Shown here: positions 7,738 through 16,084 of the stretch, piece by piece
Numbering within the stretch: position 1 is the stretch's first letter
Layout: every line of letters starts with the position of its first letter
NCBI RefSeq assembly: GCF_017792385.1
Contig: NZ_CP051230.1
Coordinates: 3,038,001-3,102,000 of the forward strand
Direction: 5' to 3'
Source: Hyphomonas sp.
Lineage (GTDB): Bacteria; Pseudomonadota; Alphaproteobacteria; Caulobacterales; Hyphomonadaceae
DNA: 64,000 nucleotides
Translations under genes and position numbers: made by a program
Notes under the pieces: model-generated
The model's input: the letters and a program-made list of their open reading frames with translations, nothing else
What the model was told of the DNA's origin: nothing
The model's database searches: none

Positions 7738-9657
7738 ATGAGTGCTTACACTGACCGTATACACAAGAATTACTCGGCGCGCACTGTTGAGGACCCTCGT
7801 CGTGCTGCCTACGACATTGTTTTTGTCGTGAATGCAAATAGCAAGGGCTGGATTCTGGACAAGATATGCCGCGTGATTGCCAAATACAGTGGATTGCATT
7901 GCTATATTCTGTACTCAGAAAGAAATAACACTCTGACCATGCCTCCTCCGAAAGCTCGGGGATATTTCTTTTCGCATTTCTCACTGATGTTCTTTGCAAT
8001 GCAAAATCACCCCGAACTGTTCTCGGGTGGGTTGTTCGTTTGGTTCACCCATTTCGATTCCAACAAGGGGATTTCTCTGAGTGAACTGACTTTTGCTCTC
8101 AATCGGATTGATCACGCATTCACCACCAATTCGTCGCTTGAGCGTGCTCTGAAGTCTTTTGGTGTCGATCCTGAGCGTGTCAGCACGGTTCTGGGCGCTG
8201 CAGACCCTGATCTGTTCTTGCCACACGAGAGGCGTGGAAAAACAGTCGGGTTCGTAAGTGCGTTTTACAGTAGAAAGCAGCCCGATCTAATGCTCTCGGT
8301 GATAGAGCGAATGTCCGACGTAAAGTTCATTCTTGTGGCGCCGGGACCGAACGATGTCGAGAATCAGGGGTTGCTTTGGACAAATTGGTCTGGATTTGAT
8401 CGACTTTGCGCACTCCCCAATTTCGAGTACATAGAAGCTCCGTACGAAGAATATCCGGTGCACTATGCGAAAATGGACGTATACGTATCCCTATCGGAAC
8501 TCGAAGGCGGCCCAATTCCAGTTGTTGAGGCCATGATGTGCAACGTGATTCCCGTGGCAACTCGAACCGGATTTGCGGATGACATCCTGGTTGGCCCCTT
8601 GGCTGAATTCAGGGTGGAGATGAGCGCTACTCAGGGCGATGTCGAGCGAATCGTGCGGAGGGCGCTGAAGGATCGAAAGACAAATGTGCGAGAAATTGCG
8701 TTGGATCTGACCTGGGAAGCACTGGCTTTGGAAATACTGGATCATGTGCGTCCTGCGCTCGCTCTGAGCGAGCAATGCCCAAGCTTGACTGAAAATAGAC
8801 TGGTTCAGTTCGGGCTGGGGAAAGAGGGGCGCTCCGCTCTTTCGGGTAGGTGGAGTAAGGCAGAGGATTCCTTCGTTGTTGCCGGAACCGGTGAGGCACG
8901 CCTGAATTTCTCGTTGCCCCATGAGATGAACGGACTGTATCGGTTGGATTTGGCGATCGAGAACAGCCTCAGTTACTCGCGGCAGTTGTCGTTGCATGTG
9001 GCCGGCGTTGAAGTTGCGGCAACTTCAATTCGGCGTGTTGGCCCACAGGAGGTTAGTATGTTCTTCTCTGTGAATGCGCTTGATCAGACAGATCCGCAGC
9101 GTGAGCTAATGATAAATTTTCAAGCAATGAAGTCTCCAGACATTGATGACAATATCGATATTCTGCGTCTGGAGACTTTGAGGTGCAGTCCGGTATCCAA
9201 AGGTTTGGTTGAGGACAAGGTCAGTTTCACGACTGCTGATGGTAACCAACATTTGCTGTACGACAGTTGGCACAAATGTGAACGTGCTGGCGTTTGGAGT
9301 GATGGACCAGTTGGACAAGTCTGTTTTGTTTTAAGCGGCGTTCAGTATGCACGTTCCATTGAGTTGATCCTGCACGCCAGAGTTCTGGGCGCGGCGCTCA
9401 ATAATGGCCAGCGTTTGGATGTATCAGCGAGTGTTGGTGAAGAGTCGCGCGCGATTGTGTGTGAGGTCGACTCTGACGCCATGAATGTGTTCAAGGTCGG
9501 CCCATTTTCAGTCAATGAAGGTGAGGAGCCGCTGGTCCTAATTGCGTTCCGACGGCAAATATCCCCAAGTCCAAAAGACATGGATGGATCGTCGACGGAT
9601 GATCGAAGTCTGGGGGTGTTCTTGAGCGAGATTCATGTCTCCGAGTCGGGGCAATGA
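7738..9657 (+). CDS. Glycosyltransferase family 4 with C-terminal extension
   Basis: A 639-aa protein. Residues 1 to about 350 form a GT-B glycosyltransferase: YDIVFVVNANS at the start, KTVGFVSAFYSRKQPDLML opening the second Rossmann domain, and the E-x7-E element ELEGGPIPVVEAMMC. The latter is where GT4 enzymes hold the sugar nucleotide. The last 280 residues look like beta-rich domains without a known motif (RLNFSLPHEMNGLYRLDL and onward), possibly carbohydrate-binding. A GGAGG sequence lies nine bases before the ATG. It follows the broken glycosyltransferase by 21 bp, so both belong to what is left of a surface-polysaccharide locus. Donor and product are unknown. Confidence 0.75.
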   Translation: MSAYTDRIHKNYSARTVEDPRRAAYDIVFVVNANSKGWILDKICRVIAKYSGLHCYILYSERNNTLTMPPPKARGYFFSHFSLMFFAMQNHPELFSGGLFVWFTHFDSNKGISLSELTFALNRIDHAFTTNSSLERALKSFGVDPERVSTVLGAADPDLFLPHERRGKTVGFVSAFYSRKQPDLMLSVIERMSDVKFILVAPGPNDVENQGLLWTNWSGFDRLCALPNFEYIEAPYEEYPVHYAKMDVYVSLSELEGGPIPVVEAMMCNVIPVATRTGFADDILVGPLAEFRVEMSATQGDVERIVRRALKDRKTNVREIALDLTWEALALEILDHVRPALALSEQCPSLTENRLVQFGLGKEGRSALSGRWSKAEDSFVVAGTGEARLNFSLPHEMNGLYRLDLAIENSLSYSRQLSLHVAGVEVAATSIRRVGPQEVSMFFSVNALDQTDPQRELMINFQAMKSPDIDDNIDILRLETLRCSPVSKGLVEDKVSFTTADGNQHLLYDSWHKCERAGVWSDGPVGQVCFVLSGVQYARSIELILHARVLGAALNNGQRLDVSASVGEESRAIVCEVDSDAMNVFKVGPFSVNEGEEPLVLIAFRRQISPSPKDMDGSSTDDRSLGVFLSEIHVSESGQ

Positions 9658-9976
9658 TTTGATCCCGGTGCGCTTATGGCGTTTTCGGTTTTTCGTTACG
9701 AAATAATCAAGATGCTGTGCCGGGCACTGAACTTTGGCCTCACCCGTGATTTGCCCTGTTGAGGTAGTCCGCAAGAATGTTTGGTCCGGCAGTTTCCACG
9801 TAGCAGCGTTCATGCCGCTACCGAGATACCGCCGGGCTAATAAATTGGGCGGCTCATCTCTGAGGGGCAGACCAGTTGCGCGGCTCTCCACCTTGTTTGT
9901 GATCTTGCTGTTCTTGGGAATGACTCTGGCGTGTTGCGGTTTGCAAACAACCGCAGCAAGAGTAAAATTTGTCCAC
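9658..9976. other. Intergenic stretch with repeat copy B
   Basis: 319 bp between the glycosyltransferase and the convergent UDG-like gene. Apart from the direct repeat at 9752-9820 I see no gene, terminator or promoter that I can support. Confidence 0.6.
9752..9820 (+). repeat. 69-bp imperfect direct repeat, copy B
   Basis: The partner of 682-750, same orientation and gap-free. It lacks the second hairpin arm seen next to copy A. Confidence 0.65.
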
Positions 9977-10762
9977 CTACCCAGCATCAGCGCCGGATAA
10001 GGCCTTCTGCTGCTGGAATTTGCGCCGTCCAGCATTGTATGGAGCTGCATTTGTCATGTGTGGTGAATTTGAGCGCTGATCTCCGACCAGATAGCGGATG
10101 CGATAGGAATTCTGACCGGATGGATGAAGGAGTCCGTTGATGTATCGATCACGCGGAATTTTTCCCATACTTGCAAGGCGATCGAGAACGGCATGGACCT
10201 TCGGTCCAAGACCCAGCATCAAGGCCTTGTCGAGCAGCTGCATCTCGGGAACGAAATTCTCGAGGATCTGAGCCTGCAGAATGGGGTGGCGCATCATATC
10301 CGGCGAGCCATTATATCCGGTCGTGCCGACGAAGACGGGATTGCGCAGCAGGGATGTGTAGTGCACAAGGTTGCTTGCGTCGCCGAAGAGGCTGGCGCTG
10401 TCTGGGAGGCCGAGCCAGTCATGAACGCCCCAATGATTTAGCTGGGCGATCAGATTCGACCGCATCGGCTCGCCACTGAAGGAGGCAAACGCCTTTGCCT
10501 CCGCCATGGCCTCAGCGTCGGATTTTCCGGAAGCTTTGACCGCGCGGATCGCTTGTAGTGCATTCGCCATTTGGGTCGGGCCGGGCGTGATACCAACCAG
10601 GATCAGCCGCGCATTGTGATTGATATGTTCAAACGGCGCGTAGAACACTGACAATTTTGCATCTGCAGCAATTTGTAAGCGTGCATCTCTGACGCGAGGG
10701 GTGTCGGGGCTCATGAGAGCAGAGCGAAATCGGTCGAGATCGGGAAAAGAATGTGAAGGCAT
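9977..10762 (-). CDS. Uracil-DNA-glycosylase-fold protein
   Basis: A 261-aa protein with the two signatures of the UDG superfamily: VGITPGPTQ (residues 56-64), corresponding to the GxxPG active-site loop, and LLHPSGQN (about 211-218), corresponding to the HPS-containing DNA-intercalation loop. Enzymes of this superfamily flip out and excise bases such as uracil. The catalytic Asp/Asn after the first motif is not obvious, so substrate and activity are open. It is the last gene of a three-gene minus-strand operon, 38 bp after a 94-aa protein. One UDG-superfamily member (Brig1) is a known anti-phage glycosylase; assigning this protein such a role is speculation from its setting. Confidence 0.6.
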   Translation of the reverse strand: MPSHSFPDLDRFRSALMSPDTPRVRDARLQIAADAKLSVFYAPFEHINHNARLILVGITPGPTQMANALQAIRAVKASGKSDAEAMAEAKAFASFSGEPMRSNLIAQLNHWGVHDWLGLPDSASLFGDASNLVHYTSLLRNPVFVGTTGYNGSPDMMRHPILQAQILENFVPEMQLLDKALMLGLGPKVHAVLDRLASMGKIPRDRYINGLLHPSGQNSYRIRYLVGDQRSNSPHMTNAAPYNAGRRKFQQQKALSGADAG

Positions 10763-10800
10763 AGTATACTCAAATAATTGTGGTTGTTGTGTTGAGCAGG

Positions 10801-11085
10801 TTAATGTTTGTGCGCGACAGTCACGATCGTGCCGTCACCGGCAAGGATGAGATAGAGATCGCGTAGCTTTCCGGATTTGTTCGGCATCCATGGCCCGAAA
10901 TGTTTCTTAACGCGCTTCCAATCCCGCTCTGAAAAATAGAGCCGTTCTGTTCCGTCAAAGCTCGATTCGCTGGACCCGAATTTGACGAGAAGCTCCAGTG
11001 CTACGTCGGGCACGCCTCTTTGTGACTGGCGTATCTTTGCGTGCCGGGATACCCGGCAGGACGAAAGAATATCGGTGCGCGTCAT
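10801..11085 (-). CDS. Small conserved protein of unknown function (RHAKIRxxQRG type)
   Basis: A 94-aa basic protein of a pattern common in proteobacterial accessory DNA: SRHAKIRQSQRGVPDVAL, then LLVKFGS, LYFSERDWKRV and a closing strand DGTIVTVAHKH. This arrangement suggests a small alpha/beta fold like DUF4258, but no activity is established for it. The start overlaps the stop of the preceding gene as TAATG, so the two are translationally coupled. The 1:1 coupling of a large and a small protein could reflect a toxin-antitoxin-like pair or an obligate complex; nothing in the sequence decides this. Confidence 0.6.
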   Translation of the reverse strand: MTRTDILSSCRVSRHAKIRQSQRGVPDVALELLVKFGSSESSFDGTERLYFSERDWKRVKKHFGPWMPNKSGKLRDLYLILAGDGTIVTVAHKH

Positions 11086-12206
11086 TACACATCCTCCGTC
11101 TCTGGGTTCGGAAATTGAAGGCTCTCAAGGGCAACCCGACGCCAGCTATGTCCGGTGACAATGCCCCAGTTCCCGCTATCGGCATTCGGCCGGCGCCAGC
11201 GCGGTGTATCCATCCGTGCCAGGAGGTCCAATGCAGCGCGGTAGTCTGAGATTCTCTGTTCAGCGCCTTTTGTACCGATCGTATATCCGGCGTCGCTTTC
11301 GCCTTTACCCTTGCGCCAGCAGACGTCAGGAAGGAATTCTGACCCGTCATTGGCAACCGGCACAAAGACGTAATCGGCGAGCGCGACTTCAGGCGTGTCT
11401 GAACCATAGGGAACATCTTCGCCCCAGTCAGGTTTCAGAGGTTGCAATTTCTCCACGGCTTGCCAGAGAGAGGGCTTGTAGTCCCTTGCTTCCAGCCAGG
11501 GGCGGGCATTCTCGGCTGCGATCTTGCCCTTCTTTCCAACCAGCGGAGCTTCATCGGTTTTGGCATAGATCGCATTTTGCAGCCGCTTCATCGACACGCC
11601 GGAGAGGGCGGCGAGTTCAGCGACACTGAGTGGCTCGCCTTTGTCATAAGCAAGCCGAGCCCTGGCGGCGGTTCTTACCCGCGCGCAGTTTTCAAACAAC
11701 CCATGTTTGAGCCTGCTTGCAGGTAAGAGCCGCTCGACCTCGTCGATTTTGGCGCAAGCAGATTCAACCCATTTTGCGACGTCGTGTTGGGCGGCATAGC
11801 GGCTTTGAAGTTCGGCCGCTACAGGGGCGGTCGCATCAAGTGAAAGATTGGATCTCCAGCCAGGAAGAATTCCGTAATAGGCAAAGGCGTGGAGATCGTG
11901 CAGATGATCAAACAAGTAGGGGCCATCGAAGATCGAATACGACATCGCCTCTTCCAGCTCCGCGCGCCAGTCGGCGGAGATATGGACCTTGGAAAGCATT
12001 GACCAGTCCCATTCGATGAGATCGCTATAACTCATGATTTTGGTCAGTGCCGCCATGCTGATATTGGCATGATGGCGCGTGGTCATGTGTTCAATGAGCT
12101 CGCCAATCAGGGCGAGGATCGACTTTCCGTCATCGTGTTCCTCCCACTCATAGGCGCCTTCAAACTCAGAGATTCGATCAAAAAATTCGTCTGCCAAAGT
12201 GTGCAT
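11085..12206 (-). CDS. Unknown 373-aa protein with a central HTH-like segment
   Basis: First gene of the minus-strand operon that ends with the UDG-like protein. I do not recognise the family. The N-terminal 130 residues are acidic and helical. LSVAELAALSGVSMKRLQNA at about residues 213-232 reads like a helix-turn-helix, followed by VGKKGKIAAENARPWLEARD. The latter resembles proteins in which a DNA-binding element reads a regulatory site. The C-terminal part contains a strand-rich piece (ADYVFVPVANDGSEFLPDVC). No membrane segment or signal is present. Upstream lies an AT-rich region around 12207-12300 that probably holds the promoter. Confidence 0.55.
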   Translation of the reverse strand: MHTLADEFFDRISEFEGAYEWEEHDDGKSILALIGELIEHMTTRHHANISMAALTKIMSYSDLIEWDWSMLSKVHISADWRAELEEAMSYSIFDGPYLFDHLHDLHAFAYYGILPGWRSNLSLDATAPVAAELQSRYAAQHDVAKWVESACAKIDEVERLLPASRLKHGLFENCARVRTAARARLAYDKGEPLSVAELAALSGVSMKRLQNAIYAKTDEAPLVGKKGKIAAENARPWLEARDYKPSLWQAVEKLQPLKPDWGEDVPYGSDTPEVALADYVFVPVANDGSEFLPDVCWRKGKGESDAGYTIGTKGAEQRISDYRAALDLLARMDTPRWRRPNADSGNWGIVTGHSWRRVALESLQFPNPETEDV

Positions 12207-12555
12207 ATCTGTAATCCTTGGGTATCTAAGTAATTTTGATTGCCCAATAGATAGTACAAATATAGTAAATGGTCAACAAAGAAATCCAATTTGCCCTAGA
12301 AATTTTGCCGCACGAAATCGTTTGATGATTTGAGGTATCGCCCTCGTAACGCCTCCCGTGCTTTTCCGGAGCCAGCCATCGCTGGGGCACGGCCATGGCG
12401 GGCGTCGGGCCGGGCCAAGGCCGAAGTGGGCGCAGCCCGTGCCTTGGGGCGGGGCGGCGGCTGACATAGTGACCCGCCAGGCGATGGCGGCAGACGGGAA
12501 GGGGCATCGCGGCCCCGATGCTTTTCTGGTGGAGCCGGAGCAGCTTCAGGGCCGC
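12207..12555. other. Intergenic: AT-rich promoter-like part, then GC-rich block
   Basis: 12207-12300 is AT-rich and likely contains the promoter of the minus-strand operon. 12360-12540 is abruptly GC-rich with short open frames on both strands, none with gene-like composition or a ribosome site. The composition jump inside 350 bp suggests a junction between DNA of different origin. Confidence 0.4.
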
Positions 12556-13155
12556 TCAGTTGTAGTTGCGATTGCCCCAGAGGTCGTCCGGACAGGAAAG
12601 TCCCCAGAGGCGGGCCTTGGACCGGCGGGCATTTGCTTCTTCATCGGCATAGGTGCGCTGGCTGTATCGTGGCCAGTCGCGAGCCCAGCCGCTGGCCACC
12701 ATGATTTCACCAAGGTCCTTGCCGCGTACATAACAAGTGGCAACGAGGCGGTCGCCATTCTTGCCCGTTACATCGCACGTCACGGTCTGCCGCTGAATAT
12801 AGTCGGAAAGATACAGCGAGGCCTTCTGATAGACGTTGGTTTTGCCGCAACGCCGCCCGCGTTCCGGCGCATCGAACCCGCTGAGGCGAATGCGCCGGTC
12901 ACGGATATCAATTGTGTCGCCGTCCACCACCGAGGCGACCCCGGAAAGGCGTAAGCCTGATGTGGCAATGGTGACAGACGAGCTTCTGGGCGTCCAATAG
13001 ATGCCAAGTCCCAAGGCGAACGAGATCAGGAGAATTGACAGGGCGGGGAGCAGGCCGCGAAAGCGCAATTGTCGTACCTTCTTCCCGGGCGGCGGCGGAC
13101 TTCGCCGATTGCGCTTGTGGTCCCGCGGATCAAATCGGATGACATTTCGATTCAC
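12556..13155 (-). CDS. Membrane-anchored thermonuclease (SNase-like)
   Basis: A staphylococcal-nuclease-fold protein with an N-terminal anchor. A basic cytoplasmic tail (DPRDHKRNRRSPPPPGKK) is followed by one membrane helix (LLPALSILLISFALGLGIYW). The catalytic domain reads VDGDTIDIRDRRIRLSGFDA then PERGRRCG, containing the family Asp, Arg and Glu; a later Arg is in GDRLVATCYV. These enzymes cleave DNA and RNA to 3' nucleotides with calcium. The domain would lie in the periplasm. I chose the GTG at 13155, which follows a GGGGG purine run; a longer frame begins with TTG at 13215 but has no ribosome site. The role here is unknown: nutrient DNA use or protection from foreign DNA are both possible. 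Confidence 0.8.
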   Translation of the reverse strand: MNRNVIRFDPRDHKRNRRSPPPPGKKVRQLRFRGLLPALSILLISFALGLGIYWTPRSSSVTIATSGLRLSGVASVVDGDTIDIRDRRIRLSGFDAPERGRRCGKTNVYQKASLYLSDYIQRQTVTCDVTGKNGDRLVATCYVRGKDLGEIMVASGWARDWPRYSQRTYADEEANARRSKARLWGLSCPDDLWGNRNYN

Positions 13156-13215
13156 AGCGCGGCCCCCTGTTTCATGAGTTCCAGAATAAAAGCGTTTGCC
13201 CATTCGCTCAACCAA

Positions 13216-14274
13216 TCAGCGAAACCGGATTTGTAGAACTGAAATTGAGCAGTTTTTGTTGGGCTGACATGTGTCGGCCTGTTGCAGGCTTGGGAACAGT
13301 TCCTACGGCCTGTCGACGCCGCTTCAGCGCCGAAGTCCTGCGCACCGACCGCCATTGGCTTGTATCTCATCTTCTGCAATAGTCAGGAGTGGGTGGCCAC
13401 GGGGTGAAGCCCATCAGGGCTGAGGGACTTGAAATACCTCATGCGCGAAAGCGCATTCCCATTTGTCTGGCAATGCCATACGGATCAATCAAAAGTATTT
13501 CTGCACATTACCTGAACAGCATACGGAATTAGTGCAATCCTGGTATAATAAGGCCCTGGTATAATAAGGCCTGCGGTCCCGATTTGGAGGGCTTGTTCCC
13601 ATTATCCACAGCAACAATGACAAGAGCTGGTTTTTTGTCAGCAGTAGTTAAAGGCATGAAATCGGGCGTGAAGTCGTTTGAAAACGGACATGGTACGCCA
13701 TCCTAATTTTGGGTCGCTCAGCCACACGCTCACTGCCATTGACGCGCTCGCGACGAGGACGATCAGAATTGCCTGCCTTGTGATTGCGGAGCCACGGATG
13801 GGCTGCTCAGCCCTGCAAAAATTTGATAGCGAGACCCTGCGGTTCTGGACCGTGCTCTGTGTATGCATCTGGCGTGGTCATGGCGCTGACCTGCTCACGG
13901 CCGAAATTGCCGGGTAATGCGATAATTCGGGCGCCAGCCTGAAAGGTAGCATCCCGGCCGCACCTTGCAAAAGGATCCGGCTAGCTGGCTGATTCTGAAT
14001 TAGGCCGACTGGGAAAATGTTGGCGCAGGGTGTCTGTCAGGCTCCCTGTTCAGGGGAGGGATGAAGGGGGTTCCGGTGACCCTCAATGCAGCTGGTCGTT
14101 GTCATAATGCAGTCAAGGTCTGCAAAAGGTTTCGCTGTCCGTAGCCGGGCAATCTGCTGACAGGCTGGACGTCGCCGCGGAAGGGGTGCCGTCATAATTT
14201 TGAAAGATTTTGGTTGTCGATCACGCGCTTCGCGCTAGGGTAGACGCAGTGACGCGGGGGCGGATGGCGCAAAT
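13216..14274. other. 1-kb gene-poor region before the FAD/protease/PIN cassette
   Basis: No open frame here has convincing protein composition or a ribosome site. The region holds a 16-bp tandem repeat (13539-13570) and only short overlapping frames on both strands at about 13640-13920. It could hold degraded genes or the control region of the cassette that follows. Confidence 0.5.
13539..13570. repeat. Perfect 16-bp tandem duplication containing TATAAT
   Basis: CCTGGTATAATAAGGC occurs twice head to tail with no spacer. Each copy includes a perfect -10 consensus TATAAT, but no matching -35 element is seen at the proper distance. Confidence 0.85.
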
Positions 14275-16080
14275 ATGAGTATCGGGAAACGGTCGATCGG
14301 AAGTGCCGCATTTTCGGCAAGCCGCGTGCCGTATGAAAACGGTCTTTACGTCGTCGGCCCGTTTGCCAGTCGGGTCAGCTTCGGATCCCAGCAAAGGCGC
14401 GCACTGAATCTCGTCTGGTCCGTCAATGAAGACTATCAGCGCTCCGGCAGGGCCCATGGGCTCGAGGGCATGGACGTGGCCGTGATTGGCGCCGGTCTTG
14501 CCGGCCTTACGACCGCCATCTCCTGTGCAGCGCATAAGGCCCATGTCTGGATCCTGGAGAAGGAAGGCGAAGAACTCAGCCAGTTCTCGGACGCCTCGCA
14601 CCGGGACATTCATCCATCGATCAATTTCTGGCCGCAGGAAGCGCTGGAAGCCACGACTTTTCTTCCCTTTTTCAATTGGTGGCAGGCACCCTGCAATACG
14701 GTGGTCGGCGAGATCAGGAGTGAATGGCACAAACTGAGCGAACATTTCGCAAGCGAAATAAAGGGCGTCTTCACCCAATGCGAAGTCGCCCGGATTCATG
14801 ATCGCGGAGACAAGTGGGAAACGGAGCTGGTGCCGGACAGCAAGTCGCCGCCGCAACAGCGCCTGTTTGATTGTGTTTTTGTTGCAACCGGATTTGGCAA
14901 GGAGTTGAGCGCGGAGGGTTCCGGAACCAAGAGCTACTGGAATTTGAAGGATGATGTGATTGCGCCGATCCGCAAGCTCGATTCGCCGCCATTCAAGAAC
15001 TATGTTGTCGGGGGTACCGGGGATGGCGGCATCATCGAGGTTCTGAGGCTTCTGTTCCGGAACTTCAGGGCGGGCAGCGTCGAGGCGAACACCGGTCCCA
15101 TTCTCAACAGCAAGGATGTCGAGGCTGAAATACTGAGGATTGAGAGTACCGCCCGAAAGCAGGTGGCGGACGCCATTCTGCATGAGAATTTTCCACACGA
15201 TACCAATGACTGTGCGAACCAGATTTCAAAAAAGATCTGGGGGGAATATGTCGCTCTGGCACAGAGCGACCGGCTCGGTAAAATCAGTATCAACAAGATC
15301 CTGAAGACGCGGACCGAAGTCGGGAAGGTCACCTTGCTGGGCCTGAAAGACACGCCCATCGAGTACCATGTCTCACCCTATCACAAGCTGTTGCTGGCCA
15401 TTGCCGTGGTGAATGGTTTTGTCGAGTACCACAAGTATGACGGTGAGCCGACGATCCGGAATGGACCGGTTCGGACCTTTGAGTTCGAGGGTGAGGACCC
15501 GTCCATCGTCCAGGCGAAGCATCTGAGCCTGAATGTCATTCACTCGATTTCAGCGAAGGCTCCGCTCGACCCCGCGCCGCCTGCCAAAAACTCGCTGAAA
15601 CTCAGAGATTGCCTCTATGTCAGCCGGCACGGTTATGACTCTCCGATTGGCGAGCTGTTTGCGGACCGGTCCACCTGGCGCGATCTGATCCTCAGGCGGC
15701 AGGCGCTTTACGCAGACTATGATTATCTCTCCTTCGCGCAGGCCAATTTCTATGCAGAGGCATGCGGGTATCCCTCGCCGGCGAAGCCGACGCTCTGGTC
15801 CGACTGGCATATCGACATGGCACGGACCTATTTTAGCCAGGAACATGGCGTGGATGTATCGAACGGCTTCCATGAAGACCGGATCACAACCGAATATGGC
15901 GAAGAGAGTGTGAGAAAAGTGGCGATTTACCAGTTGATGATCGATGGCGAGAATTATGACGGAGAAAAATTCCGGCGCACACGCAAGAATCTGCCTAAAA
16001 GTTTTGTCGGAACTGCTGTGCGCGGCGAGCCTCTAAAGGTTCCCTCGCAAACAAGCCGGGAGGGCCATTCTGGCCGTTAG
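14275..16080 (+). CDS. FAD/NAD(P)-binding oxidoreductase-like protein, first gene of a candidate conflict cassette
   Basis: A 601-aa protein with a dinucleotide-binding fold: VAVIGAGLAGLTTA (GxGxxG at residues 72-77), the ribose-binding acidic end WILEKEG, a second nucleotide motif CVFVATGFG and YVVGGTGDGG. It differs from ordinary flavin enzymes by a 65-residue leader containing FGSQQRRALNLVWSV, which I recall from similar uncharacterised proteins that accompany large effector-like proteins. There is no signal or membrane helix, so it acts in the cytoplasm. Only 4 bp separate it from the protease-like gene and 3 bp separate that from the PIN-like gene. Substrate is unknown; a sensor or effector role depending on NAD(P) is inference. 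Confidence 0.65.
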   Translation: MSIGKRSIGSAAFSASRVPYENGLYVVGPFASRVSFGSQQRRALNLVWSVNEDYQRSGRAHGLEGMDVAVIGAGLAGLTTAISCAAHKAHVWILEKEGEELSQFSDASHRDIHPSINFWPQEALEATTFLPFFNWWQAPCNTVVGEIRSEWHKLSEHFASEIKGVFTQCEVARIHDRGDKWETELVPDSKSPPQQRLFDCVFVATGFGKELSAEGSGTKSYWNLKDDVIAPIRKLDSPPFKNYVVGGTGDGGIIEVLRLLFRNFRAGSVEANTGPILNSKDVEAEILRIESTARKQVADAILHENFPHDTNDCANQISKKIWGEYVALAQSDRLGKISINKILKTRTEVGKVTLLGLKDTPIEYHVSPYHKLLLAIAVVNGFVEYHKYDGEPTIRNGPVRTFEFEGEDPSIVQAKHLSLNVIHSISAKAPLDPAPPAKNSLKLRDCLYVSRHGYDSPIGELFADRSTWRDLILRRQALYADYDYLSFAQANFYAEACGYPSPAKPTLWSDWHIDMARTYFSQEHGVDVSNGFHEDRITTEYGEESVRKVAIYQLMIDGENYDGEKFRRTRKNLPKSFVGTAVRGEPLKVPSQTSREGHSGR

Positions 16081-16084
16081 TTCG

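Noticed and set aside
12358..12954. 198-codon plus-strand frame
   Set aside because: It runs antisense through the thermonuclease domain, whose motifs are clear, so this is a GC-driven shadow.
13539..13570. Tandem TATAAT boxes as a confirmed double promoter
   Set aside because: No -35 element at correct spacing and more than 700 bp to the next gene; kept only as a repeat.
13638..13917. Overlapping 76- and 79-codon frames
   Set aside because: Neither has a ribosome site or familiar motif; opposite strands cover the same DNA.
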